Source: JADJNY01 sp046349615 (GTDB taxonomy: Bacteria > Planctomycetota > UBA1135 > GCA-002686595). From it: a stretch of DNA of 64,000 bases. The stretch is taken from contig JAXMBZ010000003.1 in the NCBI GenBank assembly GCA_046349615.1, forward strand, positions 186,001 through 250,000, written 5' to 3'. The notes under the pieces were generated by a model. The model made no database searches. It was not told the DNA's origin and saw nothing but the letters and a program-made list of their open reading frames with translations. Both the position numbers and the translations under genes were made by a program. Shown piece by piece: positions 25,099 through 33,976 of the stretch (within the stretch, counting starts at the first letter, position 1; the number at the start of each line of letters is the position of its first letter).

Positions 25099-27420
25099 TC
25101 ACCGTCCGCGCGCGGCCCGGCGGCGATATTCGGCGCGGGCGTGGTCGTACGCCGTCTGCGCGGCCGCGCGCTCCCCCGGGCCCTCGTACGTGCGCGCCTT
25201 CCGCTCCCAACAGCGCTCGACGCACGCGAGGAGGAACTCGCAGCTCGACTTCGACGGTTGGAGCGGCGCACCGCCGACGTCGATCCAGATCGGGTTCGTG
25301 TGGCACGACGGGAGCACGCGCAGCGCGACCCAGCACGAGCGCTCGACCGGGAGCTCGAACGCGACCTCGCGCTCCACGCCGTCGGCGACGAGCCGCTGCT
25401 TCGCGACCGCGAGTCCGTCGACGACGAGCTCGACCTCGACCTCGCGCGTGCCCGGGACGCGCGCGCGCTCGACGTGCCAGTACGGCGCCGCCTTCCACGA
25501 GCGGCGCGCGAGCTCGAGGTCCGGCTCGACGGGGAGCAGCGCCGCCGCGTTCGCGCGCACGCGCACCGCGCGCGGCGCCGGGAGCTCGACGTCGCGCGTG
25601 CCGACCTCGACGTCGTCGACGCGGAAGTCCATCAGGTGACTGCGCCCGTCGCCGACGTACGAACGCCCCGCGACGAGTCCCGCGAGCCACGCGTCCTGCG
25701 TGAGCTCCTTCGCCGCGACGGGCACCTTCACGTAGCTGCGTCCGCGCCCGATCGCGCTCTCGTCGAGGCACGGGAAATCGTCCTCGCCCGCGAGCCGCAC
25801 GCGAAAACCCGCGCGCAGCACGTGGTAGACGAGGTTCAACTCCCACGGCCACGCCGTGTCCCCCACGCCGTAGAGATCGACGGCGGGCCGGAGCTTCCCG
25901 TCGGGCCCGGGGAGCTCGTGCGCGACGTCGACGACGAACTCGTTCGCGCCGATGCTGTCGAACGGCGGCACGACGACGTTCGGGACCTCGCGCGTGTCGA
26001 CCGCGAGGCCGAGCCCGGAGTGCACCGTGCTCGTGAAGCCGCCCTGGCGCTTCGCCCACGCGAGCACGGTGAGCCCGAGGTCGGGCCAGTGCACGATGCC
26101 GGACTTCCCGTCGTACTCGTGCTGCTTCAAGCCGAGCAGGCACCAGTGCCCCGCGTGCTCGGAGCCGAAGCCCGAGATCTCGAGGTCGTACTGCAGGAGG
26201 TACGGCGGCGTGGAGCGCACGTCCTGCGCGCCCGTGAAGAAGCCCTGCTGCTCGTCCCAGCCGACGCCCCACACGAGGCAGCGCGCGACCTTCAAGTCCT
26301 CGCCGCGCGCGTGGCGCAGCATCGCCTCGGGCCCGACGCCGCCGTCGGGCGTCAAGTAGTGCATGCAGCCCGAGCCGTGGACGTGGTGATCGCCGCTCCA
26401 CCACGACGACGCCGCGGGATCGATCCAGCGCTCGAGCACGACCTCGAGGCGCGGGGCGGCGGAGCCCGCGCCCGATCCATCGAGAGCTCCGTTTCGAGCT
26501 TCGTTTCCCGCTCCGTTCGCGGGTTCGGCCACGACGAGCGTGCGGCGCTGGGGCAGGAACTCCGGACCGCGACGGACCTCGACGGCATACGCGCCGGGCT
26601 GCAGGCGGAGCGCCTCGCCGTCGGCGCGATAGACCTGCTTTTGGAAGCGCAGGTCGGCGCCGCGGCGCAGCGCGGGCGAGGGGTGCAGCGCGCCGCGCGC
26701 GTCGCGCACGGTGAACGCGGCGGTCGCGGGCTCGCCGCGGTCGTCGCGCACGACGAGCGCGACGGGGACGGCGGGGCGCACGTCGAACGCGAGAACCTCC
26801 TCCACCGCTTGCGCGGCGCGCGCGCCCTCGGCCTCGAGCTCGAAACGCAGCGTCGCCTCGCGCGCCCCCGCGCGCGCGGCGCCGAGCGACACGACGCGGT
26901 ACTCGCGCGGGAGCCCCGCGAGCTCGCGCCGCACGAACGGACCGACGAAGACGCGCAGCTCGAGCCAACGCGCGCCGTCCGGGGTTCCTCCTTCGTCGAC
27001 CGCCTGCGCGGACGACAGCGTGAGCACGCTCGTCGCGCGCGCCGCGTTCTCGACGCGCACGAGGAACGTGACCGCGTCCCCTTCGTCGAGCGCGCGCGCC
27101 GCGGGCCCCTTCGTCGCGGTGAGCCGCCCGTCCGCGTCGATCGACACGACGGCGAGCACGCGCTCCTCGAGCCGCGCCGCGAGCGCGGCGGCGAGCTCCG
27201 CGGATTCCGGCGCCGCGCGGGCGGCCTCGAGCGCCTCCCGCTCCGCCGCGACGAGCGGAGCTCCGAGGTCGTCGAGCGCCGCGGCGACGCGCTCGACGTG
27301 CGCGGGGAACGACTGGAGCGCGAGCTCCGCCCGCGTCGGCGGACGGATGCGGCGCTGCGCGCGCCCGTCCTCCTGCGGGAGGGCCGCGAGCGCGAGCGCG
27401 AGGACGGCGAGGAGCGGCAT
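25099..27420 (-). CDS. secreted CehA/McbA-type metallohydrolase-like protein
   Basis: A 773-residue protein with a signal peptide (MPLLAVLALALAALPQ). The N-terminal 320 residues are beta-rich. SSWWSGDHHVHGSGCMHYLT follows, where DHHVHG is the first metal-binding motif of PHP-like CehA/McbA hydrolases; later conserved points are VLWGVGW-like LVWGVGWDEQ, HWCLLGLKQHEYDG, HSGLG and GEDDFPC. The family includes carbaryl and microcin-B17-related enzymes, and many secreted paralogues of unknown substrate. The 110 bp to the divergent TPR gene should contain both promoters. Confidence 0.72.
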   Translation of the reverse strand: MPLLAVLALALAALPQEDGRAQRRIRPPTRAELALQSFPAHVERVAAALDDLGAPLVAAEREALEAARAAPESAELAAALAARLEERVLAVVSIDADGRLTATKGPAARALDEGDAVTFLVRVENAARATSVLTLSSAQAVDEGGTPDGARWLELRVFVGPFVRRELAGLPREYRVVSLGAARAGAREATLRFELEAEGARAAQAVEEVLAFDVRPAVPVALVVRDDRGEPATAAFTVRDARGALHPSPALRRGADLRFQKQVYRADGEALRLQPGAYAVEVRRGPEFLPQRRTLVVAEPANGAGNEARNGALDGSGAGSAAPRLEVVLERWIDPAASSWWSGDHHVHGSGCMHYLTPDGGVGPEAMLRHARGEDLKVARCLVWGVGWDEQQGFFTGAQDVRSTPPYLLQYDLEISGFGSEHAGHWCLLGLKQHEYDGKSGIVHWPDLGLTVLAWAKRQGGFTSTVHSGLGLAVDTREVPNVVVPPFDSIGANEFVVDVAHELPGPDGKLRPAVDLYGVGDTAWPWELNLVYHVLRAGFRVRLAGEDDFPCLDESAIGRGRSYVKVPVAAKELTQDAWLAGLVAGRSYVGDGRSHLMDFRVDDVEVGTRDVELPAPRAVRVRANAAALLPVEPDLELARRSWKAAPYWHVERARVPGTREVEVELVVDGLAVAKQRLVADGVEREVAFELPVERSCWVALRVLPSCHTNPIWIDVGGAPLQPSKSSCEFLLACVERCWERKARTYEGPGERAAAQTAYDHARAEYRRRAARGR

Positions 27421-27530
27421 GGGCACGGTCGCGCACGAGCCTAACGCCGGGAACTCGTGACCGCGCGCCCCCGAGCCCCTAGGGACGCCCTGCCCCGCGG
27501 GTAGAATCCCGCCCCCTCCGACTTCGGGCC

Positions 27531-29660
27531 ATGTCGTCCGCACGCCGCCTCTCCGTCTCCCTGCCGATCGTCTTCGGCGGGCCGTTCGCGCTCCTCGCGT
27601 GCGCGGGCGCGCCGCCGAGCGCGCCCGCGGCCGTGCAGGCGCCCGCGACGCCCCCGCCGGCGCCCGCGCGCGACCGGCTGGCGGAGTGGTTCCCAGCGCT
27701 CGGTCCCGACGCGACGCGGGAGGACCTCGTGCGCGCGGTGCTCGCCGGCCTCGCGGAGGCCCCCGCCGCCGGCGCGCCGATCGACCCGAGCGCCGCCGCG
27801 GCCGCCGTGCGCGCTCGGATGCACGCAGCGATCGAGCGCGGCGACTTCGAGCGCGCGCGCGACCTGCTCTCCGAGCTCGTCGCGCGCGGCGAGATCGAGC
27901 GCGGTCGGGCCCTGCTCGGCAGCGGCGACGCGCGCGGGGCGCTCAGCGTGCTCGACCGCGGCGTCGCGCTGTTCGAAGCGCGGCCCGTGCCCGCCGATGC
28001 GCGCCTCCTGCACGGCGAAGCGGCGCTGCGCGTCGGCCTCGAGGGCGGCGAGCGCGACCTCTGCGCCCTCGCGCTCTCCGAATTCCAGGCCGTCGCCACG
28101 AGCGAGCCGTCGAGCGAGGCGTGGCTCGCCGCGAGCCGCGCCGCGCGCGCGCTCGGCAAGGGCGACGACGCGCTCGAGTACGCGCGCAACGCACAGTCGG
28201 TCGCGAAGGTCCTCCACGCGCCGCTCGCGGCCGTCGTCCTCCCCGCGTCGGGTCCCGGACAGCGCGTCGTCGCCGAAGCGAGCACCGCCGCCTACTTCTC
28301 CGCGCAGGCCGCCGATCCCGGCACGCCGTGGGCGCGCTCCTACTTCGTCGAGGCGCGTGCCGCGCTCGAAGCGCTCGCGGGCCGCACGCCCGACGATCCG
28401 TGGACCTGGAACGAGCTCGCGCGCGTGCACGAGGCGGCGGGCGAGCTCGCGGACGCCGAGCGCGTCGCACGCACCGGCTTGAAGCTCGCGCCGTGCGACG
28501 CGCCGCTCTGCGCGACGCTCGCGCGCGTCGTCGAGGCCCGCGCCGGCCGCGCGGAGCGCATCGCGGCGTTCGACGGCCTCTCCGAGTCCGATCCCGAGTG
28601 CGCGCTCGGACCGTGGTACGCCGCGGACGGCCGCTTCGCGGACGCGCTCGAGCGCAATGCGGCCGGCGAGGACGCACGCGCGCTCTTCAGCGCGGCCGAG
28701 CGCGGCTTCGCGCGAGCGCGGACGCTCGAGTCGGGCTACGACCGCGCCGCGCGCGAGCGCGAGGCCGCGTGCCGCGCGGGCGTCGGTTGGGCCGCGTTCC
28801 GCGCGGGCGACCTCGACGCGGCGCAGTCGGCGTTCCTCGCGATGGAGGACCTCTTTCCCGGCGCCGTCGCGACGGAGGTGCCGGAGAAGCTGGGCTCGGG
28901 CGTGCTCGGGCTCGACCTCGTCGGCGCGGCGTACGCGAAGCGCGGCGAAGACGTGTCGAAGGCCGGCGCGCTCGAGGACCTCGAGCGCGCGGGCCGCGTC
29001 TACGAGTTCCTCCGCCGCGCGCAGCCCGACGTCCCGCGCTGGGCGAACAACGCGGGCTTCTTCCGCCGCGACGCCGCGATCGCGCTGCACGATCGCGCGC
29101 GCGCGCTCGCCGCGGCCGATCCCGCGAAGCACGACGAAGCGACCCGCATGCTCGCGCGGGCCCAGGAGCTCGCCGAGGAGAGCTGGACCGCGTACGCCGA
29201 GGCCGCGCGCCTCGCGCCGGACGACGTGCGCGTCGTCAACGACGCGGCGCTCGTGCTCGTCTACTACCTCCAGCGCGACGTCGACCGCGCGAAGGCGCTG
29301 CTCGAGCACGCGCGCGCCGTCGGCGAGGAGCGCGTCGCGGCGCTGCGCGCACGCGCGGCGGAGCCGAACCTCGCGGAGAACGAACGCGAGCAACGCCGGA
29401 AGGAGCTCGAGGAGCTCGAGAGCGCGCTCGGCGACGTCTACCAGAACCTCGGCGTGATCGCGCTGACGCTCGACGGCGACGCGCGCGCGGCGCTGCCGTG
29501 GCTCGAACGCTGCCTCACCGCCGGCCCCGATCCGCGCGAGGAAGTCCGCGGAAAAGACGGCTACCTCGAGCGCTGCAAGCGCGCGATCGAGGACGGCCGC
29601 GACCCGAAACTCCGCCCGCAGGACCGCTGGGACGCGCCGCTCCCGGCGCGCGCGCGCTGA
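27531..29660 (+). CDS. exported TPR protein (paralogue of the next gene)
   Basis: A 709-residue protein. The N-terminus has a hydrophobic stretch and the lipobox-like GPFALLACAG (Cys about 24), so it may be a lipoprotein, followed by a Pro/Ala linker. The rest is built of tetratricopeptide-like helices rich in ALA/ARA. Its C-terminal third shares PDVPRWANNAGFFRRDAAIA and LAPDDVRVVNDAALVLVYYL with the next gene, showing a duplication. TPR proteins mediate protein-protein interactions; no enzyme is visible. Confidence 0.8.
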   Translation: MSSARRLSVSLPIVFGGPFALLACAGAPPSAPAAVQAPATPPPAPARDRLAEWFPALGPDATREDLVRAVLAGLAEAPAAGAPIDPSAAAAAVRARMHAAIERGDFERARDLLSELVARGEIERGRALLGSGDARGALSVLDRGVALFEARPVPADARLLHGEAALRVGLEGGERDLCALALSEFQAVATSEPSSEAWLAASRAARALGKGDDALEYARNAQSVAKVLHAPLAAVVLPASGPGQRVVAEASTAAYFSAQAADPGTPWARSYFVEARAALEALAGRTPDDPWTWNELARVHEAAGELADAERVARTGLKLAPCDAPLCATLARVVEARAGRAERIAAFDGLSESDPECALGPWYAADGRFADALERNAAGEDARALFSAAERGFARARTLESGYDRAAREREAACRAGVGWAAFRAGDLDAAQSAFLAMEDLFPGAVATEVPEKLGSGVLGLDLVGAAYAKRGEDVSKAGALEDLERAGRVYEFLRRAQPDVPRWANNAGFFRRDAAIALHDRARALAAADPAKHDEATRMLARAQELAEESWTAYAEAARLAPDDVRVVNDAALVLVYYLQRDVDRAKALLEHARAVGEERVAALRARAAEPNLAENEREQRRKELEELESALGDVYQNLGVIALTLDGDARAALPWLERCLTAGPDPREEVRGKDGYLERCKRAIEDGRDPKLRPQDRWDAPLPARAR

Positions 29661-29682
29661 CGCGCCCACGACGAACACGACC

Positions 29683-31356
29683 ATGAAGCCCTCTCCCCTC
29701 CTCCTCGTCCCCGCCCTGCTCCTCTCCTGCGCCGCGAACGCCGCGGACGCGCCCTCGACCGTCGCCGTCGCGACCACGCCGCAGGAGTCCGTGGACTCGC
29801 TGCTCCTGCAAGGTCGCGCGAAGCTCGACGTCGGCGACGCCGCGGGCGCGCTCCCGCTGTTCGAGCAGGCGGCGCAGCTCGAGAAGGACTCGCTGCGCAC
29901 GCGGATGTGGGTCCTGCGCGCGTGGATGGACCTCGGACGCACGAACGACGCCTACAACGCGATCGACGCGCTCGCGAAGACGAACCAAGGCCTCGAGCTC
30001 GACTACCTCTACGGGATGGCGTTCGCGACGGACGCGAAGCGCGGCATCGAGAACGGTCAGGCGGGGCCGATGACGGGCACGAAGATCGAGGACGCGCTCC
30101 AGTTCCTCGGCAAGGTCGCCGCGAAGGACGCCGCGCGCTTCCCCGACGCGCTCGCGATGCTCTGCTGGGCCGCGTGGGAGACGCGCAAGCTCGACGAGGG
30201 CCGCACCGCCGCCGAGACGTTCCTCCGCGTGGCTTCCCCTGCGCAGAAGTCGAACGCCGCGTACCAGCTCGGCCGCTTCGCGCTCGCGCAGTTCCAGCGC
30301 GACCAGGGCGACGAAGCGAAGAAGGCGGCCGCGGAGGGGCACGCGGAGGCCGCGAAGGTCGCGTTCGGCCTCGCGACGAGCGCGCTCGACGGGAAGAGCG
30401 AACCCGCCGCGCGCGCGCTGCTCGCGCGCGTGTCGATCGACCTCGGGCACCTCGCCGTGTGGAAGAAGGACCTCGACGGCGCGGTCGCCGCGTACGGCAA
30501 GGGGCTCGGCCTCGATCCGACGCTCGGCAACTACGCGCAGCTCCTGAACGCGCTCGGCCAGGAGAAGTTCCTGGCCGCGCTCGAGCTCGGCGAGCAGGAG
30601 TTCGTGCGCACGTGGGGCGCGGACAACCAAGCGGACGCGACGCTGCTCTGGTGGCTCGGCTGGGTGCGGCTGCAGCAGAAGCAGTACGAGCCCGCGGAGC
30701 AGGCGTTCACGCGCTGCGTCGCGAAGTTCCCCGAGTACGTGAACAGCTGGTTCTACGTCGCCGTGTGCCGCTTCAGCCGCCAGGACCAGAGCGGCGCCGT
30801 CGAGGCGCTCGAGAAGCACCAGAAGCTCAACGCCGCGGACCTCACCGCGACGATGCAGCAGAACCTCGCGTTCAACCTGCCGATGGTCGACGCCCTGATC
30901 GGCTTCTGCGCGGGCAAGAACCCGCCGCGCAACCTCGACGCCGCCGCGCTGTCGGAGATCCAGGCCGCGGCGAAGCCCGACGAAGTGCGCTACTGGAACA
31001 ACGCGGGCCTCTTCTACCGCGACGGCGGCGAGCCGCTCGGCCGCAGCAAGGACGAAGCGAAGCAGAAGCAGGCGAAGGAGCTCTGGGACAAGGCCTACGT
31101 CTGCTACTCGAAGGCGCTCGAGCTCGCGCCCGACGATCCGAGCATCCTGAACGACACCGCGGTCATGCTGCACTACTACCTCGACCGCGACCTCGACAAG
31201 GCGAAGACGATGTACCAGCGCGCGAACCAGCGCGCGAAGGAGCTGCTCGACAAGGGCGGCCTCAAGCCGGACCTGATCGAGCTCTACCAGACCGCGCTGC
31301 GCGACTCGGGCAACAACCTCAAGAAGCTCGAGGCCGGCATCAAGACGAACGGATGA
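29683..31356 (+). CDS. exported TPR protein
   Basis: A 557-residue protein with a signal peptide (MKPSPLLLVPALLLSCAANA; the Cys at about 16 could be a lipobox). At least four TPR-like units are visible, for example LLQGRAKLDVGDAAGALPLF, WLGWVRLQQKQYEPAEQAFT and LWDKAYVCYSKALELAPDDP. It resembles the preceding gene in WNNAGLFYRD and NDTAVMLHYYLDRDLDKAKT. It starts 22 bp after the previous stop and overlaps the next gene by 4 bp, so all three form one unit. Confidence 0.82.
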   Translation: MKPSPLLLVPALLLSCAANAADAPSTVAVATTPQESVDSLLLQGRAKLDVGDAAGALPLFEQAAQLEKDSLRTRMWVLRAWMDLGRTNDAYNAIDALAKTNQGLELDYLYGMAFATDAKRGIENGQAGPMTGTKIEDALQFLGKVAAKDAARFPDALAMLCWAAWETRKLDEGRTAAETFLRVASPAQKSNAAYQLGRFALAQFQRDQGDEAKKAAAEGHAEAAKVAFGLATSALDGKSEPAARALLARVSIDLGHLAVWKKDLDGAVAAYGKGLGLDPTLGNYAQLLNALGQEKFLAALELGEQEFVRTWGADNQADATLLWWLGWVRLQQKQYEPAEQAFTRCVAKFPEYVNSWFYVAVCRFSRQDQSGAVEALEKHQKLNAADLTATMQQNLAFNLPMVDALIGFCAGKNPPRNLDAAALSEIQAAAKPDEVRYWNNAGLFYRDGGEPLGRSKDEAKQKQAKELWDKAYVCYSKALELAPDDPSILNDTAVMLHYYLDRDLDKAKTMYQRANQRAKELLDKGGLKPDLIELYQTALRDSGNNLKKLEAGIKTNG

Positions 31357-32378
31357 CGCCGCTCCCGATCCGACTCGTCGACGCGCCGCTCGCCGAGCGC
31401 GTGATCGCCGTCGACGGCGCGTGGCCGCAGCCGGGCCTCAACCTCTCGCACTGGCCGGGCAACACGACGCCGCGCGAGCTGAAGCACGACCTCTCGACGG
31501 GGATCGCGCTCGCGTTCGTGAAGTTGCCGCGCGCGAAGCAGGCGGAGCTCGCGACGGGCTGCGTCGCGCTCGCGAACAACCACCACGACACGGACGGCGC
31601 GTGCGCGCTCTTCGTCCTCGCGCATCCGGAGGCGGCGCTCGCGCGCGAGGCGCTCCTGCTCGACGTGGCGGCGACGGGCGACTTCTTCCGCTTCCCTTCG
31701 GAGCGCGCGTTCGCGATCGACTGCGTCGTCAACGGGCTCGCCGACGAGGCGCTCTCGCCGCTGCGCGCGCGCTTCGCGGGCCTCGACGATCGCGCGCGGC
31801 GCGAGCTCGCGACGCGCGAGGCCGTGCGGCTCCTGCCCGAGCTCCTCGACGGCGCGCTCGAGCCGTTCGGCGAGCTCTGGAAGGCGCCGCTCGAGCGCGC
31901 GCTCCACGACCGGCGCGAGCTCGCCTCCGCCGTGCGCGACGAGCTCGTCCACCTCGACCTCACCGTCTGGACGTCGACGACGGCGCTCGCGCCCGGGCGC
32001 CACGCGCTCTTCGGCTCGACCACGGCCGACCGCGTGCTCGTGCTCGGCCGCGGCGCGCGCGGGACGACGGCGCGCTTCCTCGTGAACACGACGTCGTGGT
32101 TCGACCTCGTCTCGCCGCGCCCGCAGCCGCGGCCCGACCTCGCCGCGCTCGCGGCGCGCTTGAACGCGCTCGAAGGGACGCGGGACGGCGACGAACTCGC
32201 CTGGCGCGCGCAGCCGACGGACTCGCCGTCGCCCGAGGTCTGGTTCGGCCGCCGTCTTCATCCGTTCTTCGCGGAGCACTGCACGGCGCTCGGCGAGAGC
32301 CGCCTCGACGCCGTCGCGATCCGCGCGGAGATCGTCGAGGCCCTGCGCGCGGTCTGGGTCTTCCCCGACGGCGAGTGA
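31353..32378 (+). CDS. conserved hypothetical with HHDTDG motif
   Basis: A 341-residue cytoplasmic protein, translationally coupled to the TPR gene (ATGA). Residues 32-36 SHWPGNTTP-like and LSTGIALAF are distinctive, and NNHHDTDGACALFVL at 75-89 resembles the metal-binding start of DHH-type phosphoesterases, though later DHH motifs are not evident. A similar N-terminal sequence occurs in an uncharacterised family (DUF6687-like, from memory and unchecked). The C-terminus is Arg/Asp-rich. No signal peptide was seen. Function is unknown. Confidence 0.7.
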   Translation: MTPLPIRLVDAPLAERVIAVDGAWPQPGLNLSHWPGNTTPRELKHDLSTGIALAFVKLPRAKQAELATGCVALANNHHDTDGACALFVLAHPEAALAREALLLDVAATGDFFRFPSERAFAIDCVVNGLADEALSPLRARFAGLDDRARRELATREAVRLLPELLDGALEPFGELWKAPLERALHDRRELASAVRDELVHLDLTVWTSTTALAPGRHALFGSTTADRVLVLGRGARGTTARFLVNTTSWFDLVSPRPQPRPDLAALAARLNALEGTRDGDELAWRAQPTDSPSPEVWFGRRLHPFFAEHCTALGESRLDAVAIRAEIVEALRAVWVFPDGE

Positions 32379-32455
32379 CCGCCCCCCCACGGCCGGCCGC
32401 GTTCGACGCAGCGATGCGCATTGAGGCCGCGCCGCGCGAGCGGTAGAAGAGCCGC

Positions 32456-33955
32456 GTGACGCCCCCCACGCACGTCGAGACCGTCGCCGCGGTCGACCTG
32501 GGCTCGAACAGCTTCCACATGGTCGTCGCGCGCTTCGCGCACGAGGAGCTGCGGCTCGTCGACCGGCTGCGCGAACGCGTCGCGCTCGCGGGCGGACTCG
32601 ACGAGAAGAAGCTCCTGAAGCCCGACGTCGCGCAACGCGCGCTCGAGTGCATCGCGCGCTTCGGCGAGCGCGTGCGCTCCATGCCGAAGGGCAGCGTGCG
32701 CGCCGTCGGCACCAGCGCGCTTCGTCAGGCGAAGAACGCGCGCGCGTTCCTGCAGAAGGCGGAGGACGCGCTCGGCCACCCGATCGAGATCATCTCGGGC
32801 GCCGAGGAAGCGCGCCTGATCTACCTCGGCGTCGCGCACGACCTCTCCGACGACGCGCAGCGCCGGCTCGTCGTCGACATCGGCGGCGGTTCGACCGAGA
32901 TCATCCTCGGCGAGCGCTTCGAGACGCTGCGCACGGACAGTCTGCACATGGGGTGCGTGAACTGGACGCTGCGCTTCTTCCCGGACGGCGAGCTCAAGGA
33001 GAAGGCGATGGAGCGAGCCGTGCTCGCCGCGCGCCGCGAGCTCACGGCGATCGAGCGCCACGCGAAGGCGCTCGCGTGGGAGGACTGCATCGGCAGCTCG
33101 GGCACGATCCTCGCGATCGAGTCGATCCTGCGCGCGAACCACTGGAGCGAGCGCGGGATCACGCCGCGCGGGCTGAAGAAGCTGCGCAAGGAGCTCGTCG
33201 ACGCCGGACGCGTCGACCGCGTCGCGTTCGTCGGGCTGCAGCCCGAGCGCGCGCCCGTTCTCGCGGGCGGCGTCGCGATCCTCTCGGCGATTTTCGACGC
33301 GCTCGAGGTGCAGGAAATGCGCACGTCGGAAGGCGCGCTGCGCGAAGGCCTCCTCTACGACCTCGTCGGCCGCATTCGGCACGAAGACGTCCGCGACCGC
33401 ACGATCAAGGGCTTCTGCGACCGGCATCGCGTCGACCTCGTGCAGGCGGGACGCGTGCAGCGCACGGCGCTCGAGCTCTTGAAGCAGGTGGAGCGCGACT
33501 GGGACCTCGGCGGTGAGGCGCCGCGCACGTTCCTCGCGTGGGCCGCGCGGCTGCACGAGGTCGGGCTCTCGATCGCGCACGGCGGCTACCACCACCACGG
33601 CGCGTACTTGGTCGAGCACGGCGACCTGCCGGGCTTCTCGCGCGACGACCAGCTCGTGCTCGCGGCGCTGATCGACGGGCATCGACGCAAGCTCCCCGCC
33701 GCGCGGCTCGCGGCGCTGCCGCCGGCGCTGCAGAAGGGCGCGCTGCGTCTGTGCCTCGTGCTGCGGCTCGCGGTCCTCTTGAACCGCAGCCGCGGTCCGA
33801 TGCCGCCGCCGTCCGCGCGGCTCGTGCTCCGGAAAGGCGAGGCCCTGCTCGTGTTCCCCGAAGGCTGGCTCGACGCGAATCCCCTCTCGCGCGCGGACCT
33901 CGAGGAGGAGACGCAGCGCTGGAGGGAAGCGGGGATCGCGCTCGAGGCGCGGTGA
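32456..33955 (+). CDS. ppx: exopolyphosphatase / pppGpp phosphatase (Ppx/GppA family)
   Basis: A 499-residue protein starting at GTG 32456. The actin-like ATPase-fold signature is VAAVDLGSNSFHMVVARF, with VGTSALRQA, EIISGAEEARLIYLGVA and VVDIGGGSTEIILG in order; the C-terminal half carries an HD-type helical domain (WAARLHEVGLSIAHGGYHHH). Ppx removes phosphates from polyphosphate ends; GppA dephosphorylates pppGpp. Its neighbour PPK1, convergent 21 bp away, favours polyphosphate. Confidence 0.92.
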   Translation: MTPPTHVETVAAVDLGSNSFHMVVARFAHEELRLVDRLRERVALAGGLDEKKLLKPDVAQRALECIARFGERVRSMPKGSVRAVGTSALRQAKNARAFLQKAEDALGHPIEIISGAEEARLIYLGVAHDLSDDAQRRLVVDIGGGSTEIILGERFETLRTDSLHMGCVNWTLRFFPDGELKEKAMERAVLAARRELTAIERHAKALAWEDCIGSSGTILAIESILRANHWSERGITPRGLKKLRKELVDAGRVDRVAFVGLQPERAPVLAGGVAILSAIFDALEVQEMRTSEGALREGLLYDLVGRIRHEDVRDRTIKGFCDRHRVDLVQAGRVQRTALELLKQVERDWDLGGEAPRTFLAWAARLHEVGLSIAHGGYHHHGAYLVEHGDLPGFSRDDQLVLAALIDGHRRKLPAARLAALPPALQKGALRLCLVLRLAVLLNRSRGPMPPPSARLVLRKGEALLVFPEGWLDANPLSRADLEEETQRWREAGIALEAR

Positions 33956-33976
33956 GGGACGGGGACGCGCCGCGCG

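Noticed and set aside
21772..27444. A very long open frame on the plus strand opposite the lipoprotein and CehA-like genes
   Set aside because: It is Arg/Ala/Glu/His-rich without any fold or motif and mirrors genuine minus-strand genes; such frames arise from the very high GC content.
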